Assembly: GCA_004297485.1 (NCBI GenBank)
Contig: SCTM01000261.1
Coordinates: 1-42,933 of the forward strand
Source: Rhodospirillaceae bacterium
GTDB lineage: Bacteria > Pseudomonadota > Alphaproteobacteria > Rhodospirillales > Rhodospirillaceae
Length of the DNA: 42,933 nucleotides
Reading direction: 5' to 3'
Made by a program: the position numbers and the translations under genes. Shown in pieces: positions 15,481 through 23,264 of this stretch. The first letter of the stretch is position 1; the number at the start of each line of letters is the position of its first letter. Below the pieces are notes generated by a model. It was not told the DNA's origin and searched no databases. It saw nothing but the letters and a program-made list of their open reading frames with translations.

Positions 15481-16365
15481 TCAGGTCTTGGCGATGACTT
15501 CGTCACCGAAGCGCAGCAGTTCGTCGCGCAGTTCTTTCGGATCGCGACTGTGGACACGTATGACCATGCGTGTGACACCGAGTTCTTCAAACCGTCCCAC
15601 GTTCTCGACGCGTCGCGTGCCGCCTGAGGTAATCTCGATGTCATCGGGGTTGCGTCCGGCCTCCATGGCCGCCTGCCGCATGGTCTGAATCAGTCCCGGC
15701 AGTCGCGCCCACAACTCCGTGTTCGGGAATATCGCCGGAAAGAAGCCGTCCCCCAGACGCCCGGCCCGGCGCGCGGCGATCTCGCCATGGCCGCCGATGA
15801 CGATCGGGATGCCGCGCTTATGCACGGGCTTTGGTGTCATCGTGATGTGCTGGAAGTTGGCAAACTCGCCCTGGAAGCTTGCTTCTCCGTCGCTCCATAA
15901 GGCACGCATGGCCGCGATGTATTCGTCACACCGTGCACCACGCCGTTCCCACGGCACGCCAACGGCATCGAACTCCTCACGCAGCCAGCCGACACCGATC
16001 CCGATGCTGACCCGGCCTTTGGAAAGCTGATCCAATGTGACCAGCTGCTTGGCGAACACGACGGGATTTCGCAGCGGCAGGATGACGACCCCCGTCGTAA
16101 AATTGATTCGCTTGGTGGCCTGGGCGACATAGGCAATCCAGATCAGCGGGTCAGGCATGATCGATTGGGCAGAGGCGTAGTCGTTGTCCGACATCTTGCC
16201 ATCGCTCGAAAACGGGTATGGCGATGTGTAGCGCGCCGGAATCACGATATGCTCACAGGCACACAGCGATTCGAACCCCGCCTCCTCGGCCGTCTGCGCC
16301 AGCAGGCAGGCGAGCTCTGGGTCCGTGAACGGACCCAAATTCGCGTATTGTATGCTCCATTTCAT
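15481..16365 (-). CDS. LLM-class flavin/F420-dependent oxidoreductase (second copy)
   Basis: The protein has 294 residues and the luciferase-like barrel pattern: GFESLCACEHIVIPA, INFTTGVVILPLRNPVVFAKQLVTLDQL, then LSKGRVSIGIGVGW and IPIVIGGHGE. It corresponds domain for domain to the protein at 9494-10411 but is clearly diverged. It is an old duplication or separate recruitment rather than a recent copy. The C-terminus (DIEITSGGTRRVENVGRFEELGVTRM) is typical of F420-linked members. The next gene on the same strand starts 290 bp further on, a gap in which I see no gene, so co-transcription is uncertain. It diverges from the SDR gene over an 84-bp spacer. Confidence 0.88.
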   Translation of the reverse strand: MKWSIQYANLGPFTDPELACLLAQTAEEAGFESLCACEHIVIPARYTSPYPFSSDGKMSDNDYASAQSIMPDPLIWIAYVAQATKRINFTTGVVILPLRNPVVFAKQLVTLDQLSKGRVSIGIGVGWLREEFDAVGVPWERRGARCDEYIAAMRALWSDGEASFQGEFANFQHITMTPKPVHKRGIPIVIGGHGEIAARRAGRLGDGFFPAIFPNTELWARLPGLIQTMRQAAMEAGRNPDDIEITSGGTRRVENVGRFEELGVTRMVIRVHSRDPKELRDELLRFGDEVIAKT

Positions 16366-16449
16366 GACCTTAATCCTCGTGACGCTGTTTATTATGGGCG
16401 CGAGCGCACATCGCTAACACATCGTATTACCGAGAGGGAGGGGCGGCAG

Positions 16450-17265
16450 ATGGACTTGCAACTGAAGGGCAGGCGCGTTCTCGTCACGGGCAGCAATATC
16501 GGGATCGGTGAAGGTATCGCGAACGTGCTTGTGCGTGAAGGCGCTGTTGTAGTCATTCACGGCCGGGATGAAAAGCGCGTTCAGGCCGTGACCCGCAAAA
16601 TCAAGGAAAGCGGCGGCCAGGCTTTTGCGGCCTTCGGTGATCTGTCGACGGATGCCGGCGTAAAACCGGTCGTGGATGCGACACGCGCGCAGGTCGGTGG
16701 TATTGATATTCTTGTGAACAATGCCGGCGGTGTTGAGCCGACGGCGCCAGGATGGTTTTCATCTACAACCGCCGACTGGGCCGCGGCCACAGAGAAAAAT
16801 ACGATCTCGTCCGTACGCCTTATCCACGCCTTCGTGCCGGAAATGCGCGAACGCGCCTGGGGCCGGGTGATCAATATCAGCAGCTCGGGCGCCGTCCAAG
16901 CCGTGCCCCATTCGGCCCACTATTGCGCGGCGAAAGCGGCACTCAACAACTTGACGCTGAGCTTATCCAAAGAACTATCGGGCACCGGCGTGACCGTCAA
17001 TGCGGTCAGCCCCGGCCCCATTCGCACGCCAACATTTGAGGTGTGGCTGACAAGCGTAGCGAAGTCGCGGGCCTGGGCCGGGGAAACCTTCGAGGATTTT
17101 GAAGCCATATATTTGAAGGAAATGGGTGCGCTTCGGTCAACCCGGATTGGGCGCGTCGAAGACATCGGAAATGCCGTGGCGTTTCTCGCAAGTCCCCTTT
17201 CGGACTTCATCACCGGCACAAACATTCGCGTCGACGGCGGTCAAATCTCGACCATAAACGGCTAG
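16450..17265 (+). CDS. SDR-family NAD(P)-dependent oxidoreductase
   Basis: I start at the ATG at 16450, where GGGAGG lies close upstream; the frame is open for 285 bp further without family similarity. The 271-residue product has the complete classical SDR set: T13-G-S-N-I-G-I-G cofactor motif, NNAG at 90-93, catalytic Ser near 144-146 (INISSSG), Y158-x3-K162 (YCAAK) and the PGPIRTPTF loop. It ends in the usual DFITGTNIRVDGG. It interconverts an alcohol and a ketone or forms a dihydrodiol-type product. It begins the rightward series of catabolic genes. Confidence 0.92.
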   Translation: MDLQLKGRRVLVTGSNIGIGEGIANVLVREGAVVVIHGRDEKRVQAVTRKIKESGGQAFAAFGDLSTDAGVKPVVDATRAQVGGIDILVNNAGGVEPTAPGWFSSTTADWAAATEKNTISSVRLIHAFVPEMRERAWGRVINISSSGAVQAVPHSAHYCAAKAALNNLTLSLSKELSGTGVTVNAVSPGPIRTPTFEVWLTSVAKSRAWAGETFEDFEAIYLKEMGALRSTRIGRVEDIGNAVAFLASPLSDFITGTNIRVDGGQISTING

Positions 17266-17390
17266 CGCATCCTGATCCGCCAGACCAAAGCGTTCCTGGC
17301 ATCCGCGCGACACAAGGCCGCTTGCTCGTGTGTTCACCGATCTCGTCGCGCTCTTGCGTAGACCGGCCGCATAAATTACGCCTTGTATCC

Positions 17391-18224
17391 ATGAGTGAGA
17401 ATCCAGAATCCTTTATTCGTGCGATCGATGCGCGCGCGACCCGCGTGGAAACGCCGTGCGGCGATGGCACGATGGTCTGGCGCCGTTGGGGCGATGGACC
17501 GCCGCTGGTCTTTTTCCACGGCGCTTCCGGCGCTTGGACCCATTGGATCCGGACGATCGAGGATCTATCCACTGATCATACACTGTGGATTCCAGATCTG
17601 CCGGGCAACGGCGAGTCGGTGCAGCCCATGCCGCACAATGATATCGATGCGGCCGCAGCAGCGGTTCTTCAGGGCCTCGACATTATTTTGCCGCGGGAGA
17701 CCTTCCGCGTCGTCGCCTTTTCGGCGGGTCTCGTGCTTGGCGCCGAAGCCGCGAGCCGACGCGCCGGGCGCGTCGACCAGCTCGTGGTCGCCAGTGCCGG
17801 TGCAGTGGGTCCGATTGTTCCCCTGCCCATGCGTTCATTGCGCGGGATCACGGATCCGGACGAGATCGATGCTGTGAACCGGCACAACCTCGCTACCTTG
17901 ATGCTGGCCGACCCCCACAATGTGGACGATCTCGCCCTGTTTATTCATCGCGAGAATTCACGCCGGGGGCGCTTTCATCTGCGTTACATCGAAGAGGGGG
18001 CGCCTGCCCTCGATCGCCTCAAAACGGTGCGGGCACCGGTCGCCGTGATCTGGGGCGGTCTGGACGCCGCCCGCCCGGACGTCACGCATTATCGGCAATT
18101 GTTCGACGAGCTACGGCCGGGCCTGCCGTTCCATGTCATCGACGGAGCGGGGCATTGGGTGATGTATGACGCGCCGGCCCGCTTCAATGCGACACTCCGG
18201 ACTCTTCTGGCCGGTAGACCATAA
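17391..18224 (+). CDS. Alpha/beta hydrolase
   Basis: Starting at the ATG at 17391 (MSENPES) gives 277 residues. The oxyanion HG motif is at 43-44 (VFFHGASGAWTHW). The nucleophile elbow reads AFSAG with S111, where the first Gly of GxSxG is Ala. The acid is probably in VIWGGLDAARPD and the catalytic His is in DGAGHWVMYDAP near the end. The layout matches meta-cleavage-product hydrolases and related C-C or ester hydrolases. It would be cytoplasmic. It lies 126 bp after the SDR and 77 bp before the regulator gene. The substrate is not defined by sequence. Confidence 0.88.
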   Translation: MSENPESFIRAIDARATRVETPCGDGTMVWRRWGDGPPLVFFHGASGAWTHWIRTIEDLSTDHTLWIPDLPGNGESVQPMPHNDIDAAAAAVLQGLDIILPRETFRVVAFSAGLVLGAEAASRRAGRVDQLVVASAGAVGPIVPLPMRSLRGITDPDEIDAVNRHNLATLMLADPHNVDDLALFIHRENSRRGRFHLRYIEEGAPALDRLKTVRAPVAVIWGGLDAARPDVTHYRQLFDELRPGLPFHVIDGAGHWVMYDAPARFNATLRTLLAGRP

Positions 18225-18265
18225 CCAATTGAAAATCATGACGTTTTCTCTTCGTCGGTCCCAGC

Positions 18266-18302
18266 TTGATCATTTTCGGAATGTCACGTATATTCAGAAT
18301 AT
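18266..18302 (+). promoter_or_regulatory. Promoter and palindrome overlapping the regulator start codon
   Basis: TTGATC (18266-18271), a 17-bp spacer and TATATT (18289-18294) form a good sigma-70-like promoter. It ends 6 bp before the ATG at 18301, so the transcript would start at or beside the start codon (leaderless). A perfect 13-bp palindrome, ATATTC-A-GAATAT, covers 18290-18302. A second partial GAAT...ATTC pair covers 18279-18295. A protein bound there would block the polymerase, so autoregulation by the gene it precedes is plausible. Confidence 0.5.
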
Positions 18303-18780
18303 GCTGGATATTGTAGCGCACGCGTTATCGGACGAGGAACGCAGCTTCATTCAGGAAGTGGCCGCGGTGTTCGCGCCCTGGGGCATGCCGCGGAGCGCGG
18401 GGCGGCTCTACGGCTATCTGCTCCTGAAGCAGGCGCCCATCAGCTTGGATCAGATCGCCACCGATCTGGAGATGAGCAAGGGCGGTGCGTGGAACGCGGC
18501 GCGCTTGCTCGAACGGTTCGGGAATGCGCGGAGCTACAGCGAGCCCGGCAGCAAGCGAATCCTTTATGGTCCTTCCGACACCTTCGGCGCGCCGCTTCTG
18601 GAGCAGGCGTCTATGATGGGCGCGCTTGGGAACCTACTTCAGGACGGCGCATCGACTCTCGCCACGGGAGGTGCCGCTGCGCGGCTTGCGGAGATGGGCC
18701 GATTCTATCTGTCGCTGCGGCAGACTATTGAAACCGCGATTCGGGAATTGAACACGAGCCGTTCGGGCGAGCGTGGATAA
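18301..18780 (+). CDS. GbsR/MarR-type winged-helix transcriptional regulator
   Basis: Starting at the ATG at 18301 the product has 159 residues; an in-frame ATG at 18238 would add 21 residues. Residues 15-85 show the GbsR pattern: an N-terminal helix (VAAVFAPWGMPRSAGRLYGYLLL), then a helix-turn-helix (ISLDQIATDLEMSKGGAWNAARLLE) and the start of a wing (GSKRILYGPSD). The C-terminal helices should form the dimer interface. GbsR/MarR proteins usually repress nearby genes and release DNA on ligand binding. Its position in the middle of the rightward catabolic genes, and the palindrome on its own promoter, suggest control of this block. It overlaps the next gene by 8 bp. Confidence 0.82.
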   Translation: MLDIVAHALSDEERSFIQEVAAVFAPWGMPRSAGRLYGYLLLKQAPISLDQIATDLEMSKGGAWNAARLLERFGNARSYSEPGSKRILYGPSDTFGAPLLEQASMMGALGNLLQDGASTLATGGAAARLAEMGRFYLSLRQTIETAIRELNTSRSGERG

Positions 18781-19819
18781 TATGGCAACAGAACCGCTCC
18801 GCAATTCCGCCGGACACGCGCCTCCGCGGCCTCACGGTTCGGCGCGCCGCACGTCCAGCATCGACACCTCCTGGCCGGAGGGTCGCGCGGGGAATATGCG
18901 CCTTGTCGGTCGGGCACGCGACATCGTCACGCCGCGATCCGGCGGTGCGCCGATTTCCTGTGCCGAGGATGGATTCACGGCCTACCTCAAGTCGGACCGT
19001 ACCATTGTTGCCATCGACTCCGACCCGGCGCGCCCGGCTTTGGAGCGCCTTGTCGGTCAACGGGGCGGCAACCATCTGCGCTATGTGCTGGACGAAGTCA
19101 TGCCGGAGGAGCGGCGCAACGCAACTCCCCTCCATCTCATTCTGGACGACATTTCCGGCGCGAGCCTGATCGCGGCCTGGGCATGGTCGCAGTGGAATCC
19201 GGGTTGGCTCACAGAGGTTCGTGCCGCCATGACGGAATCCGAACTGGCAAAAATGATGACAGACCGAGAAGGTATCTGTACCGGATTTGCCCCCGGTTCG
19301 AGCGCGCTCGATCCCAACCTGATGAATCGCAGTAGCACCGGCGGTGCGCCGACGACGGACTTGCGCCACCCGGAGGATCCGGAAGGCTGGCATGCATTTA
19401 CGGTTCAGGAGAACGTAGGCATGCGGCGGGCCCGTCGCATCGACGTGACCATGGGCAACGTCATCGAGATCGATGCTGCCTTTCAGGATAGCGCCTCGAC
19501 GCCGGACGGCAGCCGCAGGGCGTTGCATGAATATCGCCTGGCGGTGACGGCCGATCCGGTCTCGTTCCGGATCTTGTCGATCCAGGCCGATCCGCGCGTG
19601 CTTCCGTTTGCCGAATGTCCCTCTGCGACGTTGAACCTTAGGCGCCTCCTGGGTACGCCGCTGAGCGAAATGCGGGAAAAGGTGATTGCCGAACTGAAAG
19701 GAACTGCCGGCTGCACGCATCTCAATGACGCGCTACGCGCCCTTGCCGAAGCACCGGCCCTGTTGGGATATCTGCGCCACAACGAAGGCGGCTCCGCCGC
19801 CGCACGCCGGGCGGGATAA
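18773..19819 (+). CDS. DUF2889-domain protein
   Basis: The frame opens with GTG at 18773 inside the end of the regulator gene; an ATG at 18782 is the alternative. The product has 348 residues. The C-terminal part carries the DUF2889 hallmark GTAGCTHLNDALRAL and the preceding RIDVTMGNVIEIDAAFQDS with RILSIQADP strands. There is no signal peptide, membrane segment or known catalytic motif. DUF2889 proteins are uncharacterised but are often found beside CoA-dependent catabolic genes, as here. The tight coupling to the regulator suggests a shared transcript. The 161-bp spacer that follows has no gene. Confidence 0.75.
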   Translation: MDNMATEPLRNSAGHAPPRPHGSARRTSSIDTSWPEGRAGNMRLVGRARDIVTPRSGGAPISCAEDGFTAYLKSDRTIVAIDSDPARPALERLVGQRGGNHLRYVLDEVMPEERRNATPLHLILDDISGASLIAAWAWSQWNPGWLTEVRAAMTESELAKMMTDREGICTGFAPGSSALDPNLMNRSSTGGAPTTDLRHPEDPEGWHAFTVQENVGMRRARRIDVTMGNVIEIDAAFQDSASTPDGSRRALHEYRLAVTADPVSFRILSIQADPRVLPFAECPSATLNLRRLLGTPLSEMREKVIAELKGTAGCTHLNDALRALAEAPALLGYLRHNEGGSAAARRAG

Positions 19820-19980
19820 CGCGCCGCGCGATAGCGCCGCGAGCTATGTTTCTCCTGAGCGGTAAGCAGGGCCAGGCAATTGCGCTGGGAGAGCGGATTT
19901 GACATTCGCCCTTCAGGTAGCTGCGAAGCGAATGTTGGAATCGGGCCACCAGATTGGGGACGCACGTTCGGAGGTGTCGC

Positions 19981-21102
19981 ATGTCATTTGTCTTTAGCGC
20001 GGACGGCCACATCATCGAGCCGTCGGATCTCTTGACCGACGGCCTGCCGCCGTCATTGCGTCCCTATGGCGTACGCGCCGAGATACGTGACGGATTCAGG
20101 TACATGATGGCCGGCGACAAAATCACCAGCAAGGCGGCCCTGCACCGCCCGCCGCCCCGCATGGGGAAGGACGGGGAAGAGTTCGGCCGGGGCAACCTGC
20201 GTGGCCATCGCGAGGTCGCTGGACGGCTCTTGGACATGGAGATGGATGGCGTTGATGCCGAGATCGTTTTCCCATCGCTCGCGCTGACGGCATTCCTTAT
20301 CGAGAACCCGGAGGCGGAACTCGCGACGGCGCAGGTCTACAATGACTGGCTCAACAAGACGCTTTCGGGCCACCCGGACCGGTTCGTTCGTTGCGGCGTC
20401 CTGCCCGTACGCGATTTCGGCAACACGATCGCCGAGATCAAACGCCTGGCGGCCCTGGGCTTCACGGCCGCGATGCTGCCGAGCCTGATCGAGCCGTCGT
20501 CCGGACTGCCGACGTATAATAGCGAAGCCTGGGATCCGGTGTTTGCGGCCGGCCAAGCGGAAGGCATCGTGTTCGTCCTGCATACCGGCACCGGACGTGA
20601 GGATGTGCGCAGCCAGAAAGGCCCCGGCGGCGCCGTGATCAATTACACGATCCAGGCGTGCGACGGGATGCACTCGATCATGCATCTGGTGGCCGGTGGC
20701 GTTCTCGATCGCTTCCCAGACACGCGTGTGTGCTGCATTGAATCCGGAGCGAGCTGGCTCGCCGCGCTTGCCGAGCGCATGGACGAGGTCTACGAGGCGC
20801 ACGACGTCTTCGTGAGGCCGAAGCTCTCCCTCACGCCGCGGGACATCATCGCCCGGCAGGTGGCCTGCTCGTTCCAATTTGACCGCGCCTGCATCATGGC
20901 GCGCTCTGTCACCGGCACCAAGGCGATCATGTGGGGCGCGGACTATCCGCACCATGAAGGAACGTTTCCGCGCTCGAGGGAGGTGCTGGCGCACCTGTTC
21001 GACGATATCGAGATCAGCGAACAGGACAAGGCCGATATCATCGGCGGCAACGCGGCCCGCCTCTTTCGATTGCCGGGGTTCGCGCCGATCGGGCGCCCCT
21101 AG
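19981..21102 (+). CDS. Amidohydrolase-2 family protein (second copy)
   Basis: The ATG at 19981 is preceded by GGAGGTG at 5 bp and gives 373 residues; a start at 19954 would lack such a site. The N-terminal motif is SADGHIIEP, where HxH is again altered (D-G-H). Typical later motifs are GIVFVLHTGTG, VLDRFPDTRVCCIESGASWL and GADYPHHEGTFPRS, containing the metal His and Asp, then IIGGNAARLFRL. The family performs C-C or C-N hydrolysis or decarboxylation. It belongs with the CoA ligase that follows 45 bp later and is only distantly similar to the protein at 14069-15190. Confidence 0.88.
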   Translation: MSFVFSADGHIIEPSDLLTDGLPPSLRPYGVRAEIRDGFRYMMAGDKITSKAALHRPPPRMGKDGEEFGRGNLRGHREVAGRLLDMEMDGVDAEIVFPSLALTAFLIENPEAELATAQVYNDWLNKTLSGHPDRFVRCGVLPVRDFGNTIAEIKRLAALGFTAAMLPSLIEPSSGLPTYNSEAWDPVFAAGQAEGIVFVLHTGTGREDVRSQKGPGGAVINYTIQACDGMHSIMHLVAGGVLDRFPDTRVCCIESGASWLAALAERMDEVYEAHDVFVRPKLSLTPRDIIARQVACSFQFDRACIMARSVTGTKAIMWGADYPHHEGTFPRSREVLAHLFDDIEISEQDKADIIGGNAARLFRLPGFAPIGRP

Positions 21103-21147
21103 GTCAATGAGAATAGCCATGCTGGTCTTTGGCGGGGAGAGAGGGGA

Positions 21148-22800
21148 ATGACAAAGGTGACCACAGCGGCAGGTGAGCTTGCACGCCTTCGGTCCATTAC
21201 GATGTGGCAGGCCGTGACGGCCTCGGCGATGCACGATCTCGACCGTGATGCGCTGGTCGGCGCGAACGATGCGGGCCTTATACGCCGACTGACCTACGGG
21301 GAACTGGTCGAACGCGTCCGCAACCTTTCCGCCGGCCTCGCCAGCATCGGCGTGAAGCGCGGCGACAGGGTCGCGCTGTGGATGACCAACACGTTGGAGT
21401 GGGTGGTATCCGCCTTCGCGACAATGCGTCTCGGCGCCGCGCTGGTGCCGGTCAACACATTCCTGACGCCGCCGGAGATCAAGTACTGCCTCGTCCAGTC
21501 GGGCGCGCGCCATCTGATCATGATCGACGGCTTTCGCGCGTTGAATATGCCGAACATGCTGTGCGAGATCTGTCCCGAAGTGGCGACGGCGAAGACGCCG
21601 GGTGACCTCTGGGGTCACGAACTGCCGGATTTGCGCAACATCGTCCTTTTCCGGCGCGGCGGCGGTCGCCTCGCGTGTGCTTTTGACTTCGAAACACTCG
21701 CCCGGACCGAGGCGCGCGAAGCCCACGAAATCGCGGAGCGGATGGAGCGCGAAGTACGGTCGACCGACCTCGCCATGGTCAAATACACCTCTGGCAGCAC
21801 AGGCTTTCCAAAGGGCGTGATGCTGGAGCAAGGCGGGATTGTCGCGAATGGAATTCTGCACTCGCGCCGTATCGGTGCCGTCCAGTCCGACATCTACTTC
21901 AGCATGATGCCGTTCTTCCACGCCGGCGGCAGCGTCTATGGCCTCATGACGATGCTGTTGAACGGCGGAACGCTGATTTTCACGGAGGCCTTCAACGCGG
22001 CGCTTGCCACGGAGCTGATCGCCCGTGAACGTCCGACGTTCGTATTTGGTGTGTTGGGCGAGGAGGTGGTGCGGGCGGCAGTCGAGAAAGGCGTCAAATT
22101 CCCGTCGGTGCGCATGGCCGCCACGCCCGACGATAGTTCCCGCGCGGTCTATCCGAACGCGACCTTCTGCTTCTCGGCTTTCGGTCTGACGGAAACTTAT
22201 GGGCCTGCGGCCATCACCTGCGTCACCGATCCGCCAGAGAAGCGTGGGACGAGCGGGCGCCTGATGGATGGCAACGAGTGCCGCGTTGTGGATCCGGTCA
22301 CCGGCCGGGACGTCGGCCCTGGGGTGCCGGGCGAGGCATATCTGCGCGGCAACGTCACAAAGGGATACTGGAATATGCCCGAACAGACGGCGCGCCTCAT
22401 CGATAAGGATGGTTGGTTGCGCAGCGAGGACATCATTTCAGTGGATCGAGACGGTTACATCACCTTCGTTGGCCGGCTTAAGCTGATGTTGAAGGTGGGT
22501 GGCGAGAACGTCTCGCTTGAGGAGGTCGAGCGGGTCGTGGCCGGTCACGATGCTGTCGCAAGTTGTGGAGCGGTCGGTGTCCCCGATAAACGCAAAAACG
22601 AAGCCGTGCGCGTCTATGTGAGCCTGCTGCCGGGCCAGACGTTGACGGAGCAGGAGCTGAGTGCCTGGCTCACCTCGCGCCTTGCTCGCTTCAAGATGCC
22701 GCGCGACATCGTCTTCATGGAGGCGCTGCCGCGTCTGGCGAACGGCAAACTCGATCGGATGAGTTTGGCCGAGATGGCCAAGGACGAGGTTGCCGCATGA
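21148..22800 (+). CDS. Acyl-CoA synthetase (AMP-forming, ANL family)
   Basis: The protein has 550 residues. The ATP phosphate loop is intact (KYTSGSTGFPKGVM, about 213-226). The adenine motif is FGLTETYGPA (about 343). The C-terminal hinge and lid show DGWLRSEDI, VGRLKLMLKVGGENVSLEEVE, and the catalytic Lys in LANGKLDR. Such enzymes activate a carboxylic acid as an acyl-AMP and then an acyl-CoA thioester. The branch with MLKVGGENVSLEEVE is used for medium or long fatty acids, steroid acids and aromatic acids. Its stop overlaps the start of the DUF35 gene by 4 bp (ATGA), so the two are translationally coupled. It probably commits the pathway substrate to CoA-bound chemistry. Confidence 0.93.
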   Translation: MTKVTTAAGELARLRSITMWQAVTASAMHDLDRDALVGANDAGLIRRLTYGELVERVRNLSAGLASIGVKRGDRVALWMTNTLEWVVSAFATMRLGAALVPVNTFLTPPEIKYCLVQSGARHLIMIDGFRALNMPNMLCEICPEVATAKTPGDLWGHELPDLRNIVLFRRGGGRLACAFDFETLARTEAREAHEIAERMEREVRSTDLAMVKYTSGSTGFPKGVMLEQGGIVANGILHSRRIGAVQSDIYFSMMPFFHAGGSVYGLMTMLLNGGTLIFTEAFNAALATELIARERPTFVFGVLGEEVVRAAVEKGVKFPSVRMAATPDDSSRAVYPNATFCFSAFGLTETYGPAAITCVTDPPEKRGTSGRLMDGNECRVVDPVTGRDVGPGVPGEAYLRGNVTKGYWNMPEQTARLIDKDGWLRSEDIISVDRDGYITFVGRLKLMLKVGGENVSLEEVERVVAGHDAVASCGAVGVPDKRKNEAVRVYVSLLPGQTLTEQELSAWLTSRLARFKMPRDIVFMEALPRLANGKLDRMSLAEMAKDEVAA

Positions 22801-23264
22801 GCGCTCATGAACCATTGAGCGACCATGACGTTTTCGCGCTTTTTCCGAATGTCATGATCGACCGCGACAACATCGCCCATTACCGGGCGTTGGCTGCCGG
22901 TCATCTGGCGATCAATCGATGTGGCGACTGCGGCTATTGGGTTTATCCCCATCGGCCGATGTGCCCGGAATGCCTGTCATGGAATGTGACGCCGACCGAA
23001 GTGAGCGGCCAGGGCCGCGTGTTCATGTTCACGCTGATCCATCAATTACGCGATCCACACAGCAATATCATGGAACCGGTCGTGGTCGCTGCCATCGAAC
23101 TCGTAGAGCAGGCCGGCCTTCGTTATCTCAGCCGCATCGTCAACTGTCCGCTGGAAGAGATCACGCTCGACATGCCGGTATCTCTCACCTGGATTCCCGA
23201 GGGCGCGCCCCGCTCCCCCGCGTTTGAACCAGCCTCCGCACAAGGGCTAGAAGCGCGTGGCTAG
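22797..23264 (+). CDS. Zn-ribbon/OB-fold protein (DUF35, ChsH2-like)
   Basis: The protein has 155 residues. A zinc ribbon is formed by C42-x2-C45 and C56-x2-C59 (RCGDCGYWVYPHRPMCPECLSW). An OB-fold follows (SGQGRVFMFTLIHQ...VVVAAIELVEQAGLRYLSRIVNCP). DUF35 proteins partner thiolase-fold proteins; in steroid side-chain degradation the DUF35 part of ChsH2 activates the aldolase Ltp2. It overlaps both neighbours (4 bp with the ligase gene, 8 bp with the thiolase-fold gene), which supports a physical complex with the latter. Confidence 0.9.
   Translation: MSAHEPLSDHDVFALFPNVMIDRDNIAHYRALAAGHLAINRCGDCGYWVYPHRPMCPECLSWNVTPTEVSGQGRVFMFTLIHQLRDPHSNIMEPVVVAAIELVEQAGLRYLSRIVNCPLEEITLDMPVSLTWIPEGAPRSPAFEPASAQGLEARG

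Noticed and set aside
20053-21921. A 622-residue open frame on the - strand
   Set aside because: It lies antisense to the amidohydrolase and CoA-ligase genes, is rich in Arg, His and Ala as expected for a high-GC shadow frame, and shows no family motif.
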